From Verrucomicrobiales bacterium (GTDB lineage: Bacteria; Verrucomicrobiota; Verrucomicrobiia; Limisphaerales; J093), in contig JABTUJ010000018.1 of assembly GCA_015075445.1 (NCBI GenBank), positions 1 through 64,000 on the forward strand: a DNA stretch of 64,000 nt, read 5' to 3'. Each line of letters starts with the position of its first letter. The first letter of the stretch is position 1. A model generated the notes under the pieces. The model saw only the letters and a program-made list of their open reading frames with translations, was not told the origin of the DNA and made no database searches. Positions 1-8,250 of the stretch are shown here, piece after piece. A program made the translations under genes and the position numbers.

Positions 1-227
1 GGTTTACAGTGTCGGCATCCGTCTCCGCTCGAGGCGCTAGCGGTCTGCGAGAAATAGCTGTGAACACAAGCACCTTGTGTGTAGGTACTTATGTACTATT
101 ATCGACCAGTTGGCCCGAGGTTGAAACCACTTGGCAAGCGGCCTGCTACAAAGGCGGACTGCAGAAGAGTCAGCAAAGCAATAAACAAGGCGATATTGCC
201 GAAGAAACTGAAAGTACAGGAAACAAC

Positions 228-830
228 ATGAAAAAATTACTTCTAACCTCAGCCTGTGTAGCGGCGCTGGGGATGAGTCAGGTGGCGAATGCGCTGAGTA
301 TCACACCGGATAGCGGAATATTAAACTCTACGCGCTGGGAAGGGAATGATGTGAGTCAACCTGCCATAGATGCAGCGATCAACCTGATCGTTCCCGGGCT
401 TACCGCTACGGCGCTTTACAAAAGCGACGCTGCCAATTACGACAGGAACGGCAACATTACCAAAGCTCAGGCAGATAGTGGCCCTCTGAGCGGAAATTAC
501 ACTACGGTCTTTGATGTCACACCTGAAGACCCATCAAAGGCAACCATCACGCACAACGGTGGTGCTTTTGTTGGCCCTACTGCATATCTGCTTGTAAAGG
601 ACGGCAATGCAACTCCCGCTTGGTATTTGTTTAGGCTGACGGACCTGACGGCGACCACGAGTTGGAATGGCACTGATGAGCTGGTGTTGACAGACTTCTG
701 GCCAAACGGAGGCGCGATCTCGCACGTCACCCTTTATGGGAGCACTGGTGTTCCGGACGGTGGAGCGACGGCGGTGCTGCTTGGGTTCGGCATGCTGGGC
801 CTGGGTTTCATGGCACGGCGCAAGGCTTAA
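228..830 (+). CDS. PEP-CTERM (VPDGG-type) secreted protein
   Basis: A 200-residue exported protein. It opens with a signal peptide (KK at 2-3, hydrophobic stretch to about residue 20, likely cleavage after ANA near 23). It ends in a PEP-CTERM-type sorting signal in the VPDGG form (VPDGGATAVLLGFGMLGLG followed by ARRKA). Proteins with this tail are recognised by an exosortase and delivered to the surface or matrix. The middle carries no domain I recognise. I chose the ATG at 228 because an AGGA-containing sequence lies just upstream and the signal peptide then starts cleanly; the frame stays open back to base 9. Codons at the start (AAA AAA TTA CTT CTA) and the whole gene are clearly richer in A/T than the rest of the window, which suggests a different origin. 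A rho-independent terminator follows directly. Confidence 0.85.
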   Translation: MKKLLLTSACVAALGMSQVANALSITPDSGILNSTRWEGNDVSQPAIDAAINLIVPGLTATALYKSDAANYDRNGNITKAQADSGPLSGNYTTVFDVTPEDPSKATITHNGGAFVGPTAYLLVKDGNATPAWYLFRLTDLTATTSWNGTDELVLTDFWPNGGAISHVTLYGSTGVPDGGATAVLLGFGMLGLGFMARRKA

Positions 831-857
831 GCGAGCTTAGTCTGCTTTGACTCTTCT

Positions 858-888
858 GAAGGGCCGGGAAACCGGTCCTTCTTTTTTT
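858..888 (+). terminator. Rho-independent terminator of the PEP-CTERM gene
   Basis: A 10-bp stem (GAAGGGCCGG / CCGGTCCTTC, one G-T pair) with a GAAA tetraloop is followed by seven T residues, 27 bases after the stop codon. This is a textbook intrinsic terminator. Confidence 0.92.
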
Positions 889-907
889 GCTCATGGCCGT
901 GCTGTCA

Positions 908-1137
908 AAATAGGGGTCAAACCATAGTTTTGGCATGTCCGCAGCCTCGTTCCTGCGTTCCTGAGGTCCACCCGACTCCAAACACAATGGGGTCAGACCG
1001 CAACACTTGACATTATATTTCACGAAAGTCCTTGCAGCGAAGCGGGATCGCTGAGTGCAAGGTGGATACTGCGGACCGATGTGCCAAACCTGCGCCTCTC
1101 GTCGGCACGCCGCTGGGGTCAGTCCCTGAAACCTGGC
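908..1137. repeat. Composite REP-like repeat, complete copy 1
   Basis: A ~230-bp unit made of three modules, each headed by GGGGTCA: one beginning GGGGTCAAACCATAGTTTTG, one GGGGTCAGACCGCAACACTT, and one GGGGTCAGTCCCTGAAACCT. The same series recurs, intact or in parts, at 1372, 3872, 4013, 8980, 9072, 10502, 11424 and 13127. GGGGTCA-headed repeats resemble those mobilised by Y1 (RAYT) transposases, but no such gene lies in the window. Confidence 0.8.
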
Positions 1138-1268
1138 CTAAGCCCGCGCCTGGCGGTTGCTCGCGTATGAGCAGTGAGGTGCGCATCGAGTTGACGCGGC
1201 GGCGGCGGATGGCGACGCGTTCCGACTGGACGGCGTCGGATGCACAGACGCAAGGTCCGAGCGTCGCT

Positions 1269-1371
1269 ATGCGGATTCAGCTTGAGAAGGAAGATGACGG
1301 TCGCTGGCTGGGCGAGGTCCCCGAGCTTCCGGGGGTGATGGCCTACGGCCCGAGCCGTGAGGAGGCCCTAA
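1269..1371 (+). pseudogene. HicB-like antitoxin fragment
   Basis: The start codon is followed by MRIQLEKEDDGRWLGEVPEL then PGVMAYGPSREEAL, the hallmark N-terminal segment of HicB antitoxins (a partial RNase H fold that binds the HicA toxin). The reading frame then runs straight into a REP-like repeat at the AATAGGGGTC sequence, which cuts off the rest of the domain and the C-terminal DNA-binding part. No hicA is found next to it. It is a remnant, probably broken when the repeat arrived. Confidence 0.6.
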
Positions 1372-1469
1372 ATAGGGGTCAAACCATAGTTTTGGCATGT
1401 CCGCAGCCTCGTTCCTACGTTCCTCCGGTCCGCCCGACTGCAAACACAATAGGGTCGGACCGCAACACT
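1372..1469. repeat. Composite REP-like repeat copy 2, left part (split by IS1182-like element)
   Basis: The first two modules match copy 1 up to GCAACACT, where the insertion sequence begins. The remainder resumes at 3872 with ACACTTGACAC, so the two pieces rebuild one unit. ACACT is present on both sides of the element. Confidence 0.8.
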
Positions 1470-1672
1470 TGATTCGGCTGAAGGCCGTGGGGTTTTTCAG
1501 CAAGGCTTGCGAGGCCGACGCAGGCTTGATCGCCGCCTCGTTACTCCAGCACCTACGGGCGCTCCTGCGACGAGGCGTGGCGGTGGTCGATGAAACCAAG
1601 CCGCGGGCTTGACCCGAACGGCTGGGGAGGATCTGGAAGGGCGATGGGGCGGAGCGATTCCGCCCGGGGGCT

Positions 1673-3553
1673 TCAGTTCACCAGGGTCGCCGGCTCGGCC
1701 GCCGCGTCGGGCGACAGCTCGCGCGTCGCCAAGGCCAAGGCCGCCTGCCGCAGCTTCCACGCCTCCCGCCGAATCCACCGCTTCACGTTGCAGGCCGCGC
1801 CAATGAAATAGTTCTGCAGGCGCGCTTTGGCCAAGCCCCGCGAGCGGGCCCGCCGCAGCCCGTGCCCCCGCACCAATTCGCTCTGCGTGCCTTCGATGGC
1901 GTTGCGCTGTTTCATCCGGGTCTTGAACGCCTCCGTCTGCTGCTCTTGCCGCCGGGCCTGGAGCACGGTGTGATGTTCCCCCACCACCACCGTGCGGTGG
2001 CGCTGTCCCTCGCCCAGACATTGATCGCGCCGTGGGCACTCATGACAGTGCGTGCTGAACTCGAACCGATAGCTCACTTTGCCCGTCGCCTCCTCCTCCA
2101 ACCGGCTGCACTGCAGGCTGGACTTGCCGGCCGGACAAACGGCCTCTCGGCGCTCCACCTGAACCTGAAAATCCTCCACGCTGAACCGTCCCTCTTTGCG
2201 CGGCGCCGGCTGCGCCGGTCCCAGGATCTCCCGCCCCTCGGCGTGGGCTTGCGCCAACTTCTGCGCCGACACGTACGCCCCATCCACATACTGCACCGGC
2301 GGCTTGGCCAGCCCCATCGCCGCCTGCTCCTGTTCCATCTTCGCCGCCCCCACTTCGTCACTCTCGTGGGCCCGATGCGTCACGATCCCCGTGAGGAAAT
2401 TGCGCGTCGGTTCCCCCGGCGCCAGCACGCCTTCACTCACCGTCTCGGCCACTTGCACCTTGAAGCCGACGTGCTCCTTCTTGTGTGCCCCTTGCCCCTT
2501 GACCGCGTAGGTCGCCTCCGCATCGTGCGGATTCTGCACCCGGTCCGAATCCAGTTGCCCCTTGCCCTTGGGCACCACGGCCACGGCCACCTGGGCCGGC
2601 ACCGGCAGACCCAACTCGGGTTGGTCGCCCGCCCCCGCCGCGCTCCCCGGACACTCCTCCGAGGCCGCCGCCGACTCCCTGACCGCCCCGGCTGCCCCCG
2701 CGGCCGCCGTCCCGGGCGGTGCCGGGGAGCCTTCGATCTCGACCCCTTCTTTCTCCTGGGCCAGGGGAGCCGGCTGCCCCCCCACCATGTCAAACTGCTC
2801 GCCAAACACCCGCGCCAGCAACTGCACTTGCGCTCCCTGCGCCCACGCCCCACGCTCCGGCCCACGGACCCAGGCCAGCAACTCCCACGCGTCCGCCCCC
2901 GCTTCCCCCAGCTTGCGGCCCAACGCCTCCGCACCGGCCCGGTAGTCGGCCTGGCTTTCCACGTACCGTTCCCAGAGCCGGACCCAAAACGGCGGCCGCG
3001 CCCCCCCCTCCACCACCGCGGCCAGTTCTTGGAGCGCCAAGCGCAGGCTCTCCCGCACACAGTCCAGCCGGTTCATCCGCGCCACCCGCGCGAACATCTG
3101 CGTCGCGTCCAACCGTTGCCGGCTCTGCCGCGACACCAACCCCGCCTCCACCAGCGCGTCCAGGATCGTCGCAAAGCCCAGGGCACCCTGCTCGTGCTGG
3201 AGCAGCCGCCGACGAAAGTTCACCAGACTGGTCGGATGAAACACCGCGTCCCCCAACTGCCGGTTCAAGGCAAAGTTCCAACCCGCATGGTAACGCAGCA
3301 TCTCCACCGCCTGGCGATCCGGCATGCCGTCCAAGTCCTGCAGGATGTTCACCCCGAGCAGCAGCACCGGTTCCAAGGCGACGCGGCCGTTGTCGGCGCA
3401 GTAGCACTTCTCCAACTTGGCCCGGGCGCGCACCAGATGGGGGTAAACCAGCTTCGCGAAAAGCCGGTAGCGATCCGTTGCGGCAAACAGGCTGGCCGAG
3501 AGCCCCGCCGTCGAGAAGAGTTCTCCCTGGGTCGAGAAGTCGGGCAAACTCAT
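1673..3553 (-). CDS. IS1182-like transposase (DDE)
   Basis: A 626-residue transposase of the IS1182 type. The N-terminal DUF772-like part contains the typical ILQDLDGMPDRQAVEMLRYH region (about 70-90). Candidate catalytic residues are D149 (RLDATQMFA), D424 (QYVDGAYVS) and E554 (NAIEGTQSEL followed by a basic stretch RRARSRGLAK). A Cys/His patch (THCHECPRRDQC, about 501-512) lies between the second D and the E, as in other members. An Ala/Gly/Pro-rich linker sits at about 270-320. The gene fills most of its insertion sequence and is intact, so the element may still be able to move. Confidence 0.92.
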   Translation of the reverse strand: MSLPDFSTQGELFSTAGLSASLFAATDRYRLFAKLVYPHLVRARAKLEKCYCADNGRVALEPVLLLGVNILQDLDGMPDRQAVEMLRYHAGWNFALNRQLGDAVFHPTSLVNFRRRLLQHEQGALGFATILDALVEAGLVSRQSRQRLDATQMFARVARMNRLDCVRESLRLALQELAAVVEGGARPPFWVRLWERYVESQADYRAGAEALGRKLGEAGADAWELLAWVRGPERGAWAQGAQVQLLARVFGEQFDMVGGQPAPLAQEKEGVEIEGSPAPPGTAAAGAAGAVRESAAASEECPGSAAGAGDQPELGLPVPAQVAVAVVPKGKGQLDSDRVQNPHDAEATYAVKGQGAHKKEHVGFKVQVAETVSEGVLAPGEPTRNFLTGIVTHRAHESDEVGAAKMEQEQAAMGLAKPPVQYVDGAYVSAQKLAQAHAEGREILGPAQPAPRKEGRFSVEDFQVQVERREAVCPAGKSSLQCSRLEEEATGKVSYRFEFSTHCHECPRRDQCLGEGQRHRTVVVGEHHTVLQARRQEQQTEAFKTRMKQRNAIEGTQSELVRGHGLRRARSRGLAKARLQNYFIGAACNVKRWIRREAWKLRQAALALATRELSPDAAAEPATLVN

Positions 3554-3575
3554 GGCTGGCGGCGCAAAGAGCGCG

Positions 3576-3610
3576 TTGACATGTGGCTAGTCTATTGATT
3601 AGCATAGACT
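3576..3610. promoter_or_regulatory. Palindrome and possible promoter between the divergent IS genes
   Basis: The gap between the two divergent starts holds a perfect inverted repeat AGTCTAT-tgattagc-ATAGACT (3589-3610) and, for the rightward gene, a TTGACA-like -35 at 3576 with TAGCAT 18 bases on. The palindrome ends just before the GTG of the AbrB-like gene, so it could be an autoregulatory operator. This is an inference from position and symmetry only. Confidence 0.4.
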
Positions 3611-3611
3611 T

Positions 3612-3851
3612 GTGCCATCTAAATCCTCAAAATCGTCAAGCCCGTCCACCGCGGAGTACCTGCTGCGCGTTCAGGCGATCCGCTCCAAAGGTCAGGCCCC
3701 GCGCTTCTTCGTCAACGTCCCCATCCCCCTGGCGGCCGCGCTGGACCTCCAAGCCGGCGAACAGGTGCAGTGGCAGTTGCTGGGTCGTTCGGACCTTCGC
3801 CTCCATCGCCTGGCCGCGCCAACACCCAAGCCGAGACCTCAGAAACCCTGA
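3612..3851 (+). CDS. Small AbrB-like accessory protein of the IS1182-like element
   Basis: A 79-residue protein starting at GTG. After a Ser-rich N-terminus (KSSKSSSPS) comes a segment FFVNVPIPLAAALDLQAGEQ (about 33-52) then VQWQLLGRSDLRLHRL. This has the pattern of an AbrB/MazE swapped hairpin: beta strand, V-x-I-P, L-x-L-x-x-G-E-x-V, then a closing strand. Such proteins are DNA-binding regulators or antitoxins. It sits inside the insertion sequence, divergent from the transposase, with a palindrome between the two starts, so it could repress transposase expression. The fold assignment is by pattern only. Confidence 0.55.
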   Translation: MPSKSSKSSSPSTAEYLLRVQAIRSKGQAPRFFVNVPIPLAAALDLQAGEQVQWQLLGRSDLRLHRLAAPTPKPRPQKP

Positions 3852-3871
3852 GGGGTTTTTCAGCGGAATCA

Positions 3872-4010
3872 ACACTTGACACTTCATCTCACGAAAGTCC
3901 TTGCAGCGAAGCGGGATTGCTGAGTGCAAGACGGATACTGCGGACCGATGTGCCAAACCTGCGCCTCTCGTCGTCGGCACGCTGCTGGGGTCAGTCCCTG
4001 AAACCTGGCC
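3872..4010. repeat. Composite REP-like repeat copy 2, right part
   Basis: Continues the unit split by the IS1182-like element: ACACTTGACACTTCATCTCA, the CCTTGCAGCGAAGC segment, and the closing GGGGTCAGTCCCTGAAACCT module. Confidence 0.78.
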
Positions 4011-4012
4011 TG

Positions 4013-4148
4013 AAATAGGGGTCAAACCATAGTCTTGGCATGCCCGCCGCCTCATTCCTACGTTCCTGAGGTCCACCCGACTGCAAACACAATGGGTCAG
4101 ACCGCAACACTTGACACTTGATTTCACGAAAGTCCTTGCAGCGAAGCT
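4013..4148. repeat. Composite REP-like repeat copy 3, left part (split by IS21-type transposon)
   Basis: Begins AAATAGGGGTCAAACCATAG and matches copy 1 as far as CCTTGCAGCGAAGCT. The 4.8 kb transposon then begins. The unit resumes at 8980 with GCGAAGCTGGATCGCTGAG. Confidence 0.78.
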
Positions 4149-4154
4149 CGTCGC

Positions 4155-4212
4155 CGCTCACGAGAACTGACCCGGGTGTGCTCATGAGAAGTGAGCCACC
4201 TGGGTGAAGGGC
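4155..4212 (+). repeat. Left terminal inverted repeat of the IS21-type transposon
   Basis: 58 bp starting CGCTCACGAGAACTGACCCG and ending GGTGAAGGGC. It is the exact reverse complement of the sequence at 8915-8972. A weaker match (GGATTCCCTTTCCAGGG) continues inward. Confidence 0.92.
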
Positions 4213-4298
4213 AGAGGGATTCCCTTTCCAGGGAGAGATCGGATTCCGAGTAGGGAATGGACAAGCGCGGAGCGCGGAAGAGGACGGGAACAACGGGT

Positions 4299-5141
4299 TC
4301 AGCGCGGATGGAGACGAAGGGCGTCGTTCCAGTCTTTGGCCGGTGGGCGGAGTCGGCGGACCGCAGGATGAAGCAGGATCAGGCGTTGGGCCAGGGCGTC
4401 GCCGGTGGGATCCGCGTCGAAGCCGCAGAAGATGGGCAGGCCCAAACGGAGCAAGACGGTGAGCCAGGCAGGGTCGGGTCTGGCGCCGGAGGTGGAGAGG
4501 CAGCGAAAGGCCGGATGAAGGGCGTGGCAACTGAGGGCGTCGATGGCCGATTCGCAGAGGACGAGGGCGTCCACGGAGGCGGTGGACACCGAGAAGCAGC
4601 CGTGATCTTTGCGGGAGCCTGGAGCCATGCCGCGCCAGGACCCAGAGGTGGTGCCGCGCAGTTCGGCGCCGACCGCGGTGGCGGGGGTCTCACCCAACAG
4701 GAAGACGGCATTGGCCCTTGCGTCCGCGTAAAGGATCCCCGCGTGAACGAGCGGCGTGAGCAACGGGCGCGGCAGTCGCCGTTGTTCGATGAGGTAACGT
4801 TCAACGCGGGGCCAGTGGTGGACGCACGGAGGCGGGAGCGTCAGCGCCCGGGGTGCCGGACGGAAGCCGGGTTCGACCGGCGACCCGGGGTCAAAGCGCT
4901 CCTCCAACCATTGCAGGGCCTGGCCAAAGCCGAACTCTTGCACGTGCATGACCAAGTCGATGGCGCCGCCGCCCCCGACGCCTTGGTTCCAGTTGATGAA
5001 CTTGGCGCCGGTGACGGAGAGAACGCCGCGGGCGGTGCGCCACTTGGCCCGGTCGCCGGGATCGGGGGTGGCCTCCAACGCCGCCAGGACGACCGGCAGC
5101 GGCAGGGCGCGCAGGCGCTCGGCTCGGGCACGCCAGTTCAC
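4299..5141 (-). CDS. Toprim / DUF3991-like primase-related protein of the transposon
   Basis: A 280-residue protein. The N-terminal half has the GGGGAIDLVMHVQEFGFGQA pattern (57-76) of CHC2/DUF3991 regions in plasmid and phage primase-like proteins, but without zinc-binding cysteines. The C-terminal half is a Toprim fold: E197 in LVLCESAIDAL and the D242-x-D244 pair in FCGFDADPTGDAL, the usual metal-binding acidic residues of primases and topoisomerases. The GTG start at 5141 overlaps the istB stop (GTGA), so the two are translationally coupled. This is the last gene of the transposon operon; 157 bp remain to the left end. A role in replicating or repairing the element during transposition is plausible but inferred. 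The exact start is chosen by the overlap. Confidence 0.75.
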   Translation of the reverse strand: MNWRARAERLRALPLPVVLAALEATPDPGDRAKWRTARGVLSVTGAKFINWNQGVGGGGAIDLVMHVQEFGFGQALQWLEERFDPGSPVEPGFRPAPRALTLPPPCVHHWPRVERYLIEQRRLPRPLLTPLVHAGILYADARANAVFLLGETPATAVGAELRGTTSGSWRGMAPGSRKDHGCFSVSTASVDALVLCESAIDALSCHALHPAFRCLSTSGARPDPAWLTVLLRLGLPIFCGFDADPTGDALAQRLILLHPAVRRLRPPAKDWNDALRLHPR

Positions 5142-5878
5142 GGCTCGGTCATTCGGGGGCGCAGGCTGACGCAGTCTTTCATGTTGAAGACGTGGCTGGA
5201 TTCGGTCAGCCGGTCGATCAAGGCGGCGGTCAGATGGGGGTTCTTCAGGAAGGAGGCCCACTCGCTAAACCCCAGGTTGGAGGTGATGAGGGTCGAGCGC
5301 TGTCGGTGGCGTTTGTGCAGGAGGGTGAAGAAGAGCCCGACCTGCGCGGGCTCGGCTTCGACGTACCCAATTTCGTCGACCAAAAGGATATCGTATTGGA
5401 GATAGCGACGAAGGACACGAGCCTGAGAACGGTCGGCCTGGGAGCGGTGCAGTTCGTGCAGAAGATCGGCGAAGAGCACGTAACGACCGCGCGCTCCCTG
5501 GTGGATGGCCTGGATGAGGAAGCCCGTCGCCAATCCCGTCTTACCGACCCCGGTGCCGCCCAGCCAAAGGATGTTTTGTTTGTCCTTGAGGAAGGCCATC
5601 GAGTCGTAGAGGGCCAGGATCTTCTTCTGGTTGAGCTTGGGCTGGCGATCGAAGGGAAAGGTATCCAGAAGGAGCTTCTCCGGGATTTGGGCCAGCTTGA
5701 GGCGCTGCTCACGGGCCTGGTCACACTTGAGCCGGTATTCCTCCTCGATCACGCGGGTCAGGAGGCGGGCATGCGAGAGATTGGATTGGGCGGCGGCTTT
5801 CAAGTGGTCGTCCCAGCGGGCCAAGAGGCCCGTGAGGCGGAGGTATTTCAGCTGCGCCGCCAGGGGGTCAGTCATCAT
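5138..5878 (-). CDS. istB: IstB-like ATPase, transposition helper
   Basis: 246 residues, the usual length for IS21-family IstB, an AAA+ ATPase related to DnaC that loads on target DNA and activates the IstA transposase. Walker A is GGTGVGKT (107-114) and Walker B is LLVDEIGY (165-172); the sensor region STLITSNLGFSEW follows. Two ATG codons in tandem (5878, 5875) both overlap the end of istA, and the 3' end overlaps the Toprim gene by the GTGA junction. Intact. Confidence 0.95.
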   Translation of the reverse strand: MMTDPLAAQLKYLRLTGLLARWDDHLKAAAQSNLSHARLLTRVIEEEYRLKCDQAREQRLKLAQIPEKLLLDTFPFDRQPKLNQKKILALYDSMAFLKDKQNILWLGGTGVGKTGLATGFLIQAIHQGARGRYVLFADLLHELHRSQADRSQARVLRRYLQYDILLVDEIGYVEAEPAQVGLFFTLLHKRHRQRSTLITSNLGFSEWASFLKNPHLTAALIDRLTESSHVFNMKDCVSLRPRMTEP

Positions 5879-7337
5879 AGCGCGAGAGGTCCGGGGTGTC
5901 GGTGAGGGAGCCCTCCTGATAGGCGGGGCGTTTTTCCAGCTCGGGATCGACCAGGGGCTCCGGCAGCGCGGGGTCGTCCAGGAGCAACCGGGCGATCCGT
6001 TCCAGAGTCTCCAGGCTGGTGATGTGATAGCGGTGGGCCCGCTCCACGGTGCGCCCGAAGAGCGCACTGCCCCAGCGTTGGTGGCACGCCCAGAGCCGGC
6101 GCAGGAACTGGTGACGCAACAGACCCGGGGCGCCGAGAATGAAGTCGACGTAGGCGGCCACTTCCGGCGCCAGGGCGCGCAAACGCTTTGCCTCTTCGTG
6201 ACTGGAAAGTTGGAGATGGCGGGGGCGATAGCGCGCCGGCTGGCCGGGCGCGCGCACGATCTGGTTCTTCACGCCCCAGGGCGGCAGGGCGTATTGGATC
6301 ACCGAGCGACGATCCTGGCAAAGGACCACGTGATGGAGGTAGCGCAACACCTGGACCTGTCCCCGGCCGGTGCCGGACATTTCGTAGTAATTGCCGTCGA
6401 TGGCGACGAAGCCGTATTCGTCGATGGAACGGTCCAAGAGTTGGTAAGGCGCGGGGAGGTGCCGGGGCAGGGGCGTCAGGAACGGGCGTTCGTATTCGAA
6501 GGCCACAGCGGGAATGAGGCCAGCCTTGCCTTGGGGCCGCTGTTCCATCCGCACGGTCGACCACGCCAGGGCTTGGTGGTTGAGATCCTCCAGACTGGTA
6601 AAGGTGCGGCCCGGGATGAAGTTGGTTTCGACGGTCAGGAAGCTGCGTTCCTCGCCCGCTTTCCGATCCGAATGCTTGGGCGCATGGCACAGGAACTTGA
6701 AGCCGTAGCCCCGAGCGAAGACTTCCATCTCCGGGACCATCACCGCGTCGGCGCCCAGCCCGCGCCAGCGGGCCAGATTGGTGTTGTCGATGACACAGAG
6801 CGGCGGCGCATAGCCCCAATGCATCAAGGCCAGATGCAGGAAGCACTTGAGGTGAAAGCGATCGAAGAGGGGGTAGAACTGCAGATACCGCCGCTTGGAA
6901 TACCGCAGATAAAGCAGGCTGGCTTGGAGCCGGAGCCGCTGCGTACCCACCAGCACCGTGAACGGGCTGGTGTCGTGCTGCATCTCGGCTCCGGGCTCGT
7001 CGGGGACCTTTTGACAGCGCGCCGGACTCGGGCCGGTGATGCCCAGGTCCCGCAGATGCCGCGTCAGGGTCGAGTATTTGACGCTCAGGCCGTGTTCTTC
7101 CCGCAGCTTTTCGGTCATGCGCTGGGCGTAGCCCTCACACTCCCGGTGCAGCTGGCGCAACAGGTCCGCATCCAGCACGACCCGCGGGGGGCGAATGGGC
7201 GGGGGCATCTGCCCGGACTGAGCGATGATGTGTCGCACGGCGTTGCGGCTGAGTCGGAGTTGCCGGGCGATGGCCCGCTTGGAGACCCCTTCCTGATGCA
7301 TGAGGAAGACCGCTTGACGTTTATCCGCAGTGATCAT
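5868..7337 (-). CDS. istA: IstA-like transposase (IS21 family)
   Basis: 489 residues. An N-terminal helix-turn-helix (about 16-40, GVSKRAIARQLRLSRNAVRH) is followed by an rve/RNase H-like catalytic domain with D122 (EMQHDTSP), D184 (CVIDNTNLA) and a glutamate at 229-230 (DRKAGEERS), the DDE triad of retroviral-type integrases. A Mu-type C-terminal beta-barrel region follows (DEYGFVAIDGNYYEMSGTGR). The start overlaps the 3' end of the ParB-like gene by 17 bases and the stop overlaps istB. With istB it forms the core transposition machinery of this element. Confidence 0.95.
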   Translation of the reverse strand: MITADKRQAVFLMHQEGVSKRAIARQLRLSRNAVRHIIAQSGQMPPPIRPPRVVLDADLLRQLHRECEGYAQRMTEKLREEHGLSVKYSTLTRHLRDLGITGPSPARCQKVPDEPGAEMQHDTSPFTVLVGTQRLRLQASLLYLRYSKRRYLQFYPLFDRFHLKCFLHLALMHWGYAPPLCVIDNTNLARWRGLGADAVMVPEMEVFARGYGFKFLCHAPKHSDRKAGEERSFLTVETNFIPGRTFTSLEDLNHQALAWSTVRMEQRPQGKAGLIPAVAFEYERPFLTPLPRHLPAPYQLLDRSIDEYGFVAIDGNYYEMSGTGRGQVQVLRYLHHVVLCQDRRSVIQYALPPWGVKNQIVRAPGQPARYRPRHLQLSSHEEAKRLRALAPEVAAYVDFILGAPGLLRHQFLRRLWACHQRWGSALFGRTVERAHRYHITSLETLERIARLLLDDPALPEPLVDPELEKRPAYQEGSLTDTPDLSRYDD

Positions 7338-8250
7338 GGAGTTTTTGGATGGTTTGGGTGAAGGCGGGCAACCGGGAGAGCAACCCGGCGCACAGCAAAT
7401 GGGCTTGGGCGCGAAACGGACGGCTGGAGAGCCGGCTCGGATCGGCGCTCTTGGTCATGAGTCGGACCAGGAGCTTCTGGGCCTGCTCCAGATCCGCGAC
7501 CACCACGCGTTCAAACTCGCTGCCTCCGTCCGGATCCTCGGGCAACTCCTTGAGTTGTTGCAGCGGCAGGGCCAGATGCCCTCGGCGGATCTGCTCCCGC
7601 AACGACTCCGGCCCGCGGAAAAACCCGTGCGCCAACTGTTCGATCTGCCGGGCGCTGAGCTTTTTGCCGCGCAACGCCGCCACGAACTCGTCGATGGCCG
7701 CCGCGCCCTTTAGACGCCTAAACGGGCGCAGGGTGTAGAGGTAGGAGTAAACCGGGAAGCTCCCGTCGAAGAGCGCACCGCGTACCAGCGGACTCAACGC
7801 CGCCAGCACGCCCAAACGCAAACTCACCCAGGCCGGGCTGCGCCCGACTTGCGGGGCGATCTCGGCCACGCTCAGGCCGCCCGTGCCCTTGAGCTCATCG
7901 AGGAACCGGGCCTGTTCGAGCAACGACAACGCGTGATCGTTGGACGCGCGCAACAACCACACGATGCCGGCGGTTTCGTCCGCGGCCAGCGCCACGAACG
8001 GCACCGTGGCCAGATGCAGCTTTTGCGCGCAGCGCAGGCGCTTGAAGCCGTTGAGCAGGATCCGCACGCCAGCGACCTCCACCCCCTGCAATGGCTCCTG
8101 GATGCCGCCGGCGGCGATCGCCGACAAAAGCCGGGCCTCCACGGCCGGCGCTCGGAGCCGGCAGCCCTCGTAACGAAGATCCAACTGGGCCACTTCCACC
8201 AGCGCGGTGGTGCTCGAACGGCGTTCGGGATGTTCAGGGCGGTCGTTCAT
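7321..8250 (-). CDS. ParB/RepB-like nuclease-domain protein of the transposon
   Basis: 309 residues. Residues about 20-90 look like a ParB N-terminal domain: a QLDLRYEGCRLR strand, GIQEPLQGVEVAGVRILLNG, and GFKRLRCAQKL in the position of the GERRxxA box that binds CTP in ParB. A KorB/ParB-type helix-turn-helix follows (about 125-149, GLSVAEIAPQVGRSPAWVSL). The C-terminal third contains LSARQIEQLAHGFFRGPESL and no recognised domain. The ATG at 8250 overlaps the upstream zinc-ribbon gene by 17 bases; the 3' end overlaps istA by 17. In plasmids ParB-like proteins bind partition sites or act in replication control. Here it may bind the long inverted repeats or the element's DNA (inference). Confidence 0.8.
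   Translation of the reverse strand: MNDRPEHPERRSSTTALVEVAQLDLRYEGCRLRAPAVEARLLSAIAAGGIQEPLQGVEVAGVRILLNGFKRLRCAQKLHLATVPFVALAADETAGIVWLLRASNDHALSLLEQARFLDELKGTGGLSVAEIAPQVGRSPAWVSLRLGVLAALSPLVRGALFDGSFPVYSYLYTLRPFRRLKGAAAIDEFVAALRGKKLSARQIEQLAHGFFRGPESLREQIRRGHLALPLQQLKELPEDPDGGSEFERVVVADLEQAQKLLVRLMTKSADPSRLSSRPFRAQAHLLCAGLLSRLPAFTQTIQKLHDHCG

Larger units (their letters stand above)
1470..3871 (-). mobile_element. IS1182-like insertion sequence
   Basis: A 2.4 kb element whose ends match as inverted repeats: TGATTCGGCTGAA at the left and, read inward, TGATTCCGCTGAA at the right. The flanking 5 bp ACACT (1465-1469 and 3872-3876) are duplicated, and removing the element restores a REP-like unit. 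It carries a transposase and a small divergent gene. The family is assigned from the transposase; the termini are inferred from the repeat comparison. Confidence 0.8.

Noticed and set aside
1862-3598. Long plus-strand open frame opposite the IS1182-like transposase
   Set aside because: Composition (His/Arg/Leu-rich, no domain) is that of the antisense of a GC-rich gene; the minus strand encodes a clear transposase.
5631-7361. 576-codon plus-strand open frame opposite istA/istB
   Set aside because: Antisense shadow; istA and istB are unmistakable on the other strand.
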